The notes under the pieces: model-generated
What the model was told of the DNA's origin: nothing
The model's database searches: none
What the model saw: the letters and a program-made list of their open reading frames with translations, nothing else
Assembly: GCA_017615445.1 (NCBI GenBank)
Contig: JAGAAD010000019.1
Location: 1 to 5,450, forward strand
DNA length: 5,450 bases
DNA from: Bacteroidales bacterium
Lineage (GTDB): Bacteria > Bacteroidota > Bacteroidia > Bacteroidales > UBA932
Direction: 5' to 3'
Shown: positions 1 through 5,086 of the stretch, in pieces
Layout: each line of letters opens with the position of its first letter
How positions within the stretch are numbered: the first letter of the stretch is position 1
Position numbers and translations under genes: made by a program

Positions 1-643
1 CCTCAGCTTCGGCTTCCTTCACCTTGTTCTCAGCCTTCAAAGCGTTCTGCACGGCCTCGTTCTTGGCGTTGATGGCGGCGGTCAGCGATGCCGGCGGGTC
101 GATCTTGGTCGTGAACTCACGAACGATGAAACCTTCCTGGTTCATGGACTCGTCCAGCCTGGCGCGAACCTCAGTCTCAAAACGGGCGCGATTTGCCATC
201 AGTTCGTCCGAGGTGTAGTTATTTGCGCAGGTACGGTACGCCTCGAAGATACAGGTCTTGATGTATCCCATCTCCAGCTCCCGCACCGGCTTACGGTACT
301 TGATGAAGATGTCGGTCGCCTTCGCCTCGTCAATCTGGTAGGCCAGAGTCGGGGTCATGGAGAAGATTGCCGCATCCTTGGGGTTCACCGTGAAAGGTTC
401 GTAGGTGACGCGCTGGATGTAGGTCGGGTACTCGAAGATCCTTTCCGTGATGGGGTTGAACCACACCCATCCGCGGCAGGTTCCCTCGACACCTCCCTTG
501 AGGTTCTCATTCGAGCTCCATTTCTTGAAGCGGATACCCACCGAAGCGGAGTCGATGGTGGTACAGCACGACGCCAGCACGATAATCGTGAGAGTTGTGA
601 TAGTCAGTGCGATAAATGTGTTTTTTGCAGCTTTGTTTACCAT
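1..643 (-). CDS. SPFH/Band 7 domain lipoprotein (prohibitin-like), C-terminus outside window
   Basis: The open frame begins at an ATG at 643-641 and has no stop before the left edge, so 214 residues are visible and the C-terminus is missing. Residues about 8-26 form a hydrophobic signal ending in a lipobox, LASC, with Cys26 the likely lipidated residue (a second Cys follows). This implies a lipoprotein rather than the transmembrane anchor seen in many SPFH proteins. After it comes a Band 7-like domain (about 30-180): an early VGIRF strand, GWVWFNPITERIFEYPTY, a strand rich in Thr/Val, and a conserved-looking helix around ARFETEVRARLDE followed by GFIVREFTT. From about residue 188 an Ala/Glu/Lys-rich stretch begins the coiled coil typical of the family. 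Bacteroidetes commonly carry SPFH lipoproteins of this form; the family usually builds oligomeric membrane scaffolds, but the specific role here is unknown. It is transcribed divergently from the neighbouring zinc protease gene. Family assignment is confident; function is inferred only from the family. Confidence 0.88.
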   Translation of the reverse strand, partial: MVNKAAKNTFIALTITTLTIIVLASCCTTIDSASVGIRFKKWSSNENLKGGVEGTCRGWVWFNPITERIFEYPTYIQRVTYEPFTVNPKDAAIFSMTPTLAYQIDEAKATDIFIKYRKPVRELEMGYIKTCIFEAYRTCANNYTSDELMANRARFETEVRARLDESMNQEGFIVREFTTKIDPPASLTAAINAKNEAVQNALKAENKVKEAEAE

Positions 644-671
644 ATCTGATTGTGATTTTGTTTCCGAATAC

Positions 672-679
672 CAAATATA
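672..679 (-). promoter_or_regulatory. Candidate -7 box (TATATTTG) for the SPFH lipoprotein gene
   Basis: Read on the minus strand this is an exact match to the Bacteroidetes -7 consensus TAnnTTTG. It lies 28 nt upstream of the SPFH start codon, which predicts a leader of roughly 20-25 nt. No convincing TTTG -33 element is seen at the usual distance, so the call rests on the -7 box and position alone. No Shine-Dalgarno motif precedes the start, as is common in this phylum. Confidence 0.5.
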
Positions 680-684
680 ATAAA

Positions 685-692
685 TACTTTTG
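685..692 (+). promoter_or_regulatory. Candidate -7 box (TACTTTTG) for the zinc metallopeptidase gene
   Basis: This is an exact match to TAnnTTTG, ending only 6 nt before the ATG at 699. A TTTG at 657-660 could serve as the -33 element, but the 24-nt spacer is longer than usual. If the box is used, transcription would start at or next to the ATG, giving a leaderless or nearly leaderless message. It would also rule out the in-frame TTG at 690 as the start. The box sits 5 bp from the oppositely oriented box at 672-679, so the two promoters would overlap and could compete. Confidence 0.4.
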
Positions 693-698
693 TGTGTT

Positions 699-1367
699 AT
701 GAGCATTTGGGTGATATTAATCACGGTGATGATAGCAAGCGCGATCATCCAGGCCGTGCTACAGTCAAAATTCGAGAAATATTCGGAAGTTCCCGGGCGC
801 CTGACCGGCGAAGAGACGGCGCTGAAGATGCTGCGCGACAACGGAATCTACGACGTGAAAGTGCAGTGCGTGGACGGCATTCTCACGGACCACTATAACC
901 CCACGGACAAGACCATCAACCTCAGCTCGGGCGTGTTCGGCACGCGCTCGGTGGCTGCGGAGGCGGTCGCGGCGCACGAGACGGGGCACGCAATCCAGCA
1001 CGCGATGGGCTATGCCCCGCTTAAAATGCGCAGCGCACTGGTGCCCGTCGTGAATTTCAGCAATATGGCCGTGTCCTGGGTGCTCCTGCTTGGAGTGCTT
1101 CTGATCGAAGTCACGCCATCCATCCTCTGGATAGGGATCGGCCTTTTCGCCATGACCACCCTCTTCTCCTTCATCACCCTCCCGGTGGAGATCAACGCCA
1201 GCGCCCGCGCCGTCGAGTGGCTGGATGTGTCCGGCATCACGGACTTCGAGACCACGCCCATGGCGAAGGACGCCCTCCGCTGGGCAGCCTACACCTACGT
1301 CATCGCCGCCCTCGGTTCGCTGGCGACTCTGCTCTATTACATAGGGATTGCCCGCGGCCGCAAATAG
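699..1367 (+). CDS. Membrane-bound neutral zinc metallopeptidase, YugP type (Zn_peptidase_2 family)
   Basis: The protein has 222 residues from the ATG at 699. An upstream in-frame TTG at 690 would add only three residues and overlaps the candidate promoter box, so ATG is preferred. An N-terminal membrane helix (about 2-20) is followed by a soluble part with GILTDHYNPTDKTINLS, characteristic of the YugP family. The zinc-binding HExxH motif appears as HETGH at residues 93-97. Two hydrophobic helices span about 122-160. A conserved LPVEINASARA segment follows, whose Glu164 is the probable third zinc ligand, and a last membrane helix lies near the C-terminus (about 199-215). Length and motif order match complete, intact family members (about 220-230 residues). 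Family members are predicted membrane proteases with poorly known substrates; no substrate can be read here. The gene is divergent from the SPFH lipoprotein gene and convergent with the LolA-like gene, with 3 nt between the stop codons. Confidence 0.92.
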   Translation: MSIWVILITVMIASAIIQAVLQSKFEKYSEVPGRLTGEETALKMLRDNGIYDVKVQCVDGILTDHYNPTDKTINLSSGVFGTRSVAAEAVAAHETGHAIQHAMGYAPLKMRSALVPVVNFSNMAVSWVLLLGVLLIEVTPSILWIGIGLFAMTTLFSFITLPVEINASARAVEWLDVSGITDFETTPMAKDALRWAAYTYVIAALGSLATLLYYIGIARGRK

Positions 1368-1370
1368 CCG

Positions 1371-1862
1371 CTACCTCAAATCCGTGATCACCCAGTCCCC
1401 CGTGAAGGTGTCTTCAGCGGGGCTGAAGGCGGACATGTCTCCGCTAGGGGGTAGGAATTGAATATTCTTAATGGTAAACGGGATGAGATTCCCGGAGATT
1501 GGTTCGTTATACAGCCCGGACAGCCAGCCGTTGTCCTCGAGGGTCAGCTCGCTGAGGTAGTCCATATAGTCCATCTTCCCGGCAGCCTCTATGTAGGCTT
1601 CCTTACCGTCCAGGTCTAGAGTCCAGATGTTCACGGCATCGCACAGAATCAGCAGGCCGGCGCCCTCCATCCTGAAACAGTTGTCCTGCAGGACGGCCGA
1701 ACCCTCCACCGTGATGTCCGGCATTCCGGCTATGACATATTCGTAGTCCACCGTCACACGATGGCCCTGCGCCTGAGCGAGAAACGCATCAAGCTGCTTC
1801 TGCTGCGCGGGAAGCGCAACAGACAGAAGAGCCAGGCAGATGGATAGGACAATTCGCTTCAT
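1371..1862 (-). CDS. LolA-like outer-membrane lipoprotein carrier protein, short form
   Basis: The protein has 163 residues. A Sec signal peptide fits residues 1-19 (MKR, hydrophobic core, cleavage near LPAQ), so the mature protein is periplasmic. The rest is predicted to be beta-rich, with strands alternating as in the LolA/LolB fold: VTVDYEYVIAG, VEGSAVLQDNCFRMEG, LLILCDAVNIWTLDLDGKEAYIE, then PFTIKNIQFLPP and a terminal WVITDLR. The pattern 'G.a.lQ.d.F..e...l.i..D....WtlD...kE.yIe' resembles Bacteroidetes LolA-like proteins. LolA carries lipoproteins from the inner to the outer membrane. This copy is shorter than the roughly 200-residue LolA proteins I know and has two Cys in the mature part (Cys62 and Cys74 approximately), so it may be a divergent paralogue. 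The start overlaps the ftsK stop as TGATG, so translation is probably coupled. Its place directly after ftsK supports the family call. The signal peptide and gene reality are secure; LolA membership is probable. Confidence 0.75.
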   Translation of the reverse strand: MKRIVLSICLALLSVALPAQQKQLDAFLAQAQGHRVTVDYEYVIAGMPDITVEGSAVLQDNCFRMEGAGLLILCDAVNIWTLDLDGKEAYIEAAGKMDYMDYLSELTLEDNGWLSGLYNEPISGNLIPFTIKNIQFLPPSGDMSAFSPAEDTFTGDWVITDLR

Positions 1863-4213
1863 CAGTGTAACATCTGATCCAATGTATCCAAATCCGGTAC
1901 CAAAACCGCGCGGGGCTTCGCTCCGTCCTGCGGGCCGATTATTCCGGCGTCTTCCAGCTGGCTCATCACGCGCGATGCCTTGGCAAAGCCCATGGCCAGC
2001 CTTGTCTGCAGGAACGACGTCGACGCCTTCTGCGAAGTCACGACCAGGCGGGCCGCTTCCTCGAAGCGTTCGTCCAGATCGCCCACGTCCACAGGGCCGC
2101 CGCCGTCGCCGCCATTCTCATCTTTCGGGATGGGCAGGTAGTACGGCGTGTTGTAGCTTTGGCCGTATTTGGTCTGGTCGCCGATGAAATCGGTGACACG
2201 GCGGACCTCCTCGCTCTCGATGAGGCCGCACTGGATGCGTTCGTTCTCGATTCCGGCGGAGAAGAGCATGTCTCCACGGCCGATCAGTTTCTCGGCGCCG
2301 GGGGCGTCGATTATGGTCTGGGAGTCTATGCGCGACGAGGTGCGGAACGCTATCCTCATCGGGAAGTTGCTCTTGATGATACCGCTGATCACGTCCACGG
2401 ACGGGCGCTGGGTCGCGAGGATCACGTGCAGACCGGCGGCGCGTCCTTTCTGGGCGAGGCGGATGATGCTGTTCGTGATGCTGCGGCTGGCCGCCTTCGC
2501 CTCGGGCGACGCGCCGGTGGTCATGGTCAGATCCGCGTACTCATCAACCACGGTCACGAGGTACGGCAGGTATCTATGGCCATGCTCCGGATTGAGCTTG
2601 CGGTCCTTGAACTTGTTGTTGTAGTCCGCGAGCTTGTTCACTCCGGCCTTCGCCATCAGCAGATAGCGCTCGTCCATCTCTATGCACAGCGAGCGCAGCA
2701 CCTTCTCCGCGTCCTTGGCGGACTTGACTATCGCGTGAGCCTTCTCGGCCTCCTCGTCTTCGGCATCCGGCAGCACTGCCAGATAGTGCTTCAGAAGGGA
2801 GTTGTAGGCAGTGAACTCCACCATCTTCGGGTCTATGAACACGAGCTTCAGCTCGGACGGGTGCTTCGAATAGAGCAGCGAGCCTATTATCACATTCAGG
2901 CAGACGGACTTACCCTGCTGGGTCGCACCTGCCACGAGGAGGTGCGGGGCCTTCGCCAGGTCGACCACCTTCACCTGCTGGGTGATGGTGTAGCCAAGAG
3001 CCACGGGCAGGTCGTATTTCGTGTTGCGGAAAACGTCGTCGTTCAGCAGGCCGCGAAGAGGCACTATCGAAGGCTGGTCGTTCGCCACCTCGATACCCAC
3101 CGAATCCTGGAGAGTCACCACACGCACGCCCTTGGCGTTCATCGCCATCGCGATGTCGTCCTGAAGGTTCTTGATTGCGGATATCTTGATTCCGGGGGCC
3201 GGAGTCACCTTATAAAGAGTGACGGTCGGGCCCACGACGGCCTTGATGTCCGTGATCTCGATCTTATAGTTACGCAGAGTCGCGATAATCTGATTCTTGT
3301 TACGCCCCAGCTCCTCGGCGGACATAGTGTGCTTGCCGTCTTCGTAGGTCTCGAGCAGCTCGAGCGGAGGGAACTTGAAGTTCGGAAGGCCGTACGGCGG
3401 GTCCAGACGGTTGTCGATACGCGGAAGATCTTTCTGTATATCTGTCTCTAATCCCTCACCCTCAATAACTTCCATATCGGGTTCGCCAGGCTCTGGAGAT
3501 TCCTCTGGAGATTCCTCGACTTCGCTCGGAATGACATCTATTGGCTCCGGCTCAGGTTCTGGTTCGGGTTCAGGTTCAGGCTCTACCACCACCGGCGCGG
3601 GGTTCGGATCGGTCTGCACGCCGAGGTCCACGGCGCCGGGCTCGATGTAACCGTCGCCCTCACGCTTGGTGCCGATAGTCCCCAGCCAGTGCACGAAGCG
3701 CGAGCTGCTGAGCAGCGCGGCGCACACCACCAGCACGAACAGCACGAGGCCCGTGACCAGCACGCCCATGGCCTGGATGCCCCAGCCGATTATCAGCGCA
3801 CCGCAGTGTCCGCCCAGGCCGCCTCCGAAGACGGTCTCGGCTCCGAAGAGCCTGCCGGCGTAGGCGAGGACAAGCGCGGCCACGAATGCGTCGCCGAGCG
3901 TCATCACCGTGGTCTTCACGAGCGAATAGTTCCACTTGTGGAAGATCAGCCTGATCGCCAGCGCCGTCAGCACCACCAGAATCGCCAGGCTGCCAAGTCC
4001 GAAGCAGTCGCACACGAGGAAACGGCCGAAGCCATACCCCAGCGAGCCGGCGGCATTGCGCAGCGCGTCCGCGGCCATGTCCGCCCTCCAATGGATGAGG
4101 TACGAGACTATGGCGATGAGGGTGAATATGTCGAAGACGGCAATCACCAGGCCGACGACCTTGGCGAGCGCCTCTTTCTTCTCAGGTTCGAGTCTTAGTC
4201 CGGGGAATTTCAT
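1862..4213 (-). CDS. ftsK: DNA translocase FtsK (FtsK/SpoIIIE family)
   Basis: The protein has 783 residues, a normal length for a Bacteroidetes FtsK. Four membrane helices lie at about 17-41, 65-90, 99-122 and 136-170 and anchor it at the septum. A Pro/Glu-rich linker (about 200-260) contains seven EP dipeptides (211-224) and a repeat-derived stretch. The motor's alpha/beta region follows. Walker A is GATQQGKS (429-436) and Walker B is VTVVDEYADL, with Asp557 and Glu558. FIDPKMVEF, IRLAQKGRAAGLHVILATQRPS and FPMRIAFRTSSRIDSQTI are classic FtsK signatures. The C-terminal gamma winged helix (712-775) has ASTSFLQTRL and GFAKASRVMSQLEDAGIIGP; this domain normally reads KOPS-like polarity sequences and activates XerCD. 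FtsK moves chromosome ends through the closing septum to allow dimer resolution. The start ATG overlaps the DUF4290 stop by 4 nt (ATGA) and the stop overlaps the LolA-like start. Oddities: Gln replaces the usual fourth-position Gly in Walker A, and the gamma recognition helix differs from the common GYNRA form. Confidence 0.97.
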   Translation of the reverse strand: MKFPGLRLEPEKKEALAKVVGLVIAVFDIFTLIAIVSYLIHWRADMAADALRNAAGSLGYGFGRFLVCDCFGLGSLAILVVLTALAIRLIFHKWNYSLVKTTVMTLGDAFVAALVLAYAGRLFGAETVFGGGLGGHCGALIIGWGIQAMGVLVTGLVLFVLVVCAALLSSSRFVHWLGTIGTKREGDGYIEPGAVDLGVQTDPNPAPVVVEPEPEPEPEPEPEPIDVIPSEVEESPEESPEPGEPDMEVIEGEGLETDIQKDLPRIDNRLDPPYGLPNFKFPPLELLETYEDGKHTMSAEELGRNKNQIIATLRNYKIEITDIKAVVGPTVTLYKVTPAPGIKISAIKNLQDDIAMAMNAKGVRVVTLQDSVGIEVANDQPSIVPLRGLLNDDVFRNTKYDLPVALGYTITQQVKVVDLAKAPHLLVAGATQQGKSVCLNVIIGSLLYSKHPSELKLVFIDPKMVEFTAYNSLLKHYLAVLPDAEDEEAEKAHAIVKSAKDAEKVLRSLCIEMDERYLLMAKAGVNKLADYNNKFKDRKLNPEHGHRYLPYLVTVVDEYADLTMTTGASPEAKAASRSITNSIIRLAQKGRAAGLHVILATQRPSVDVISGIIKSNFPMRIAFRTSSRIDSQTIIDAPGAEKLIGRGDMLFSAGIENERIQCGLIESEEVRRVTDFIGDQTKYGQSYNTPYYLPIPKDENGGDGGGPVDVGDLDERFEEAARLVVTSQKASTSFLQTRLAMGFAKASRVMSQLEDAGIIGPQDGAKPRAVLVPDLDTLDQMLH
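3491..3514. repeat. Perfect 12-bp tandem duplication inside ftsK linker
   Basis: CTCTGGAGATTC occurs twice head to tail (3491-3502 and 3503-3514) with no mismatch. On the coding strand it gives ESPE-ESPE in the FtsK linker. The second copy overlaps the left edge of the dispersed-type repeat at 3510-3536. Being a multiple of three, the duplication keeps the frame. Confidence 0.85.
3510..3536. repeat. Dispersed REP-like repeat (GATTCC...ATGACA) read in frame within ftsK
   Basis: The 27-bp stretch starting GATTCCTCGACTTCG and ending CTCGGAATGACA has the form of a short repeat I recognise from many bacterial genomes, where it is usually intergenic and translates in one frame to VIPSEVEES-type peptides. 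Here the ftsK frame reads exactly DVIPSEVEES (residues 226-235). It contains 5-bp inverted arms, ATTCC (3511-3515) and GGAAT (3528-3532), with a partly mismatched centre. It lies in the disordered linker, where an insertion would be tolerated. Recognition is from memory of the pattern; copy number in this genome is unknown. Confidence 0.6.
3543..3584. repeat. Seven tandem hexamers encoding (Glu-Pro)7 in FtsK linker
   Basis: Seven consecutive hexamers of the form GGYTCN (for example GGCTCC, GGTTCA) encode seven EP dipeptides at FtsK residues 211-224. Third positions vary, so this is a partly diverged microsatellite rather than a fresh expansion. An EP run is likely to be extended and stiff, acting as a spacer between the membrane domain and the motor. 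Confidence 0.85.
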
Positions 4214-4857
4214 CTGCGTCTGTTCTTTTTACCGCCCTTGCGCTTGTTCTTTCCCTGGCCTCCCTGGTTGCCGATTCCGGGACGGCTGAAGTCGGCATTT
4301 TCGGAAACCTTTCCAAGGGTGATTCCCTCGGGAACTTTGATCTTGTATTCGGAGAGCTTCTCGATGTCCGCGAAGATAGTCTCGTCCGACACGCTGTCCT
4401 TATTCCAGATCAGATACTGCTGGCGCATGTAGATCGCCAGCGATCTTATCATCTGAGTTTTCACCTCGCCATCCGGCTCCTGGGCCAGCAGGTCGAGGAT
4501 CTTCTCGATATTGCGGCCATAGTGAGTAGCGCGGATCTTAGTGCCCTTCATGGGAAGCGGCACCGGCTTCGTCTCGAAATCCTCCTTCACGGGGCAAGGA
4601 TAGGGAGAGTCGATGTCCAGGTCGAATCCCGCGATCATATACAGGTGGTCCCAGAGCTTCTGCTCCCAGTTCTCCTGCTGACGGACCTGGGGATTCAGAA
4701 TCTCCATGGTCTTAATGATTGCGCGGGCCTGCTCGGTCCTTTTCGCCTTATCGGGAATCTCGCGGAGCTGCTCCACCATCTTCAGGATATTCCTTCCGTA
4801 CTCGCTCATCTTCAGCGGCTCACGCTGGGTATTGTATTCAAGAGTTATGTTGTCCAT
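4210..4857 (-). CDS. DUF4290 family protein, function unknown
   Basis: The protein has 215 residues with no signal peptide or membrane segment, so it is probably cytoplasmic. The N-terminal two thirds show features I recognise from the Bacteroidetes DUF4290 family: LEYNTQREPLKMSEYGRNI, KMVEQLREIPD, an IIKTMEILNP helix, then KLWDHLYMIAGFDLDID followed by PYPCP. A second YGRNI motif near residue 113 (ATHYGRNIEKI) echoes the first, hinting at an internal duplication or two similar helical units. The C-terminus is a Gly/Lys/Arg-rich tail (about 195-215, ending KKNRRR), likely disordered and able to bind nucleic acid; this is inferred from composition. The ATG at 4857 is preferred because it directly begins the conserved N-terminal motif and lies 19 nt from a -7 box. 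Its stop overlaps the ftsK start by 4 nt, making it the first gene of the DUF4290-ftsK-LolA-like operon. No biochemical role is known to me. Confidence 0.9.
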   Translation of the reverse strand: MDNITLEYNTQREPLKMSEYGRNILKMVEQLREIPDKAKRTEQARAIIKTMEILNPQVRQQENWEQKLWDHLYMIAGFDLDIDSPYPCPVKEDFETKPVPLPMKGTKIRATHYGRNIEKILDLLAQEPDGEVKTQMIRSLAIYMRQQYLIWNKDSVSDETIFADIEKLSEYKIKVPEGITLGKVSENADFSRPGIGNQGGQGKNKRKGGKKNRRR

Positions 4858-4876
4858 ACTTCAATTGGCAATTTCA

Positions 4877-4884
4877 CAAATATA
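4877..4884 (-). promoter_or_regulatory. Candidate -7 box (TATATTTG) for the DUF4290-ftsK-LolA-like operon
   Basis: On the minus strand this is an exact TAnnTTTG match, 19 nt upstream of the DUF4290 ATG, predicting a leader of about 12-15 nt. No clear TTTG -33 element is found upstream. The first palindrome (4921-4948) starts 36 bp upstream of the box, close to where an upstream regulator would bind. No Shine-Dalgarno motif lies before the start codon. Confidence 0.55.
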
Positions 4885-4920
4885 ATCATTTTTGTCGGTC
4901 CGATATATTCTTTTTGCCCC

Positions 4921-4948
4921 GTGCCCAAAATAGGGCGTTTTCGGGCAC
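4921..4948. repeat. 28-bp palindromic repeat, copy 1
   Basis: The unit begins GTGCCCAAAA and ends TTTTCGGGCAC. The arms pair over 10 positions with one A/C mismatch, around an 8-nt centre. It matches copy 2 at 25 of 28 positions, in the same orientation and 52 bp away start to start. No T-run follows the stem in the sense needed for a terminator of any gene here. Confidence 0.85.
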
Positions 4949-4972
4949 GAGAGTGGCATTTTCAGGCTGTCG

Positions 4973-5000
4973 GTGCCCGAAATAGGCCCTTTTCGGGCAC
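4973..5000. repeat. 28-bp palindromic repeat, copy 2
   Basis: The unit begins GTGCCCGAAA and ends TTTCGGGCAC, which are perfect 10-bp reverse complements around an 8-nt centre. It differs from copy 1 at three positions; one of these (G for A at position 7) restores perfect pairing. It could be an operator, a REP-type element or a cruciform-forming site. Confidence 0.88.
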
Positions 5001-5043
5001 GGACCCCGCCGCGCGACGTCATTTCGGCGGCGAAAGGGGCGTT

Positions 5044-5078
5044 TTTGACGCCGGGGAGGAGGGAAATTAGTATATTTG
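5044..5078 (+). promoter_or_regulatory. Candidate promoter for the S4-domain gene (TTTG, 23-nt spacer, TATATTTG)
   Basis: TTTG at 5044-5047 and TATATTTG at 5071-5078 fit the Bacteroidetes -33/-7 promoter pattern, with a 23-nt spacer near the upper limit. Only 8 nt separate the -7 box from the ATG at 5087, so the transcript would have a leader of a few bases at most. The TTTG lies in the loop of the small hairpin at 5038-5052. Confidence 0.55.
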
Positions 5079-5086
5079 TGACTGTT

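Larger units (their letters stand above)
4858..5086. other. Divergent intergenic region between DUF4290 and S4 genes
   Basis: These 229 bp hold a promoter-like box at each end, pointing outward, and a GC-rich centre with two strong palindromes (4921-4948, 4973-5000) plus weaker related units. A short GGCGT/ACGCC hairpin sits at 5038-5052. The long leftward open frame that crosses it is antisense to the S4 gene and not credible. Since both flanking genes point away, no terminator is needed here, which makes a regulatory or REP-like role for the palindromes more likely. Confidence 0.7.

Noticed and set aside
690..698. TTG at 690 as start of the zinc metallopeptidase
   Set aside because: It adds only MCV before a typical N-terminus and overlaps the candidate -7 box; the ATG at 699 is the simpler start.
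1555..1575. Short repeat encoding MDYMDY in the LolA-like gene
   Set aside because: It is a single near-duplication of three codons, too short to mean anything beyond chance or slippage.
2159..3451. Long rightward open frame of 430 codons antisense to ftsK
   Set aside because: It lies wholly inside ftsK, and its product is rich in Arg, His, Val and Leu with no domain pattern. It is a by-product of the GC-rich codon use of ftsK on the other strand.
3375..3650. Rightward open frame of 91 codons with a Gly-Ser repeat
   Set aside because: It is the complement of the Glu-Pro hexamer repeat in the ftsK linker, not a separate gene.
4921..5000. Palindromes as rho-independent terminators
   Set aside because: Both flanking genes are transcribed away from this region, and neither stem is followed by a T-run on either strand.
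4921..5000. Two palindromes as a minimal CRISPR array
   Set aside because: There are only two repeats and one 24-bp gap, the gap contains a repeat-like core, and there are no cas genes nearby.
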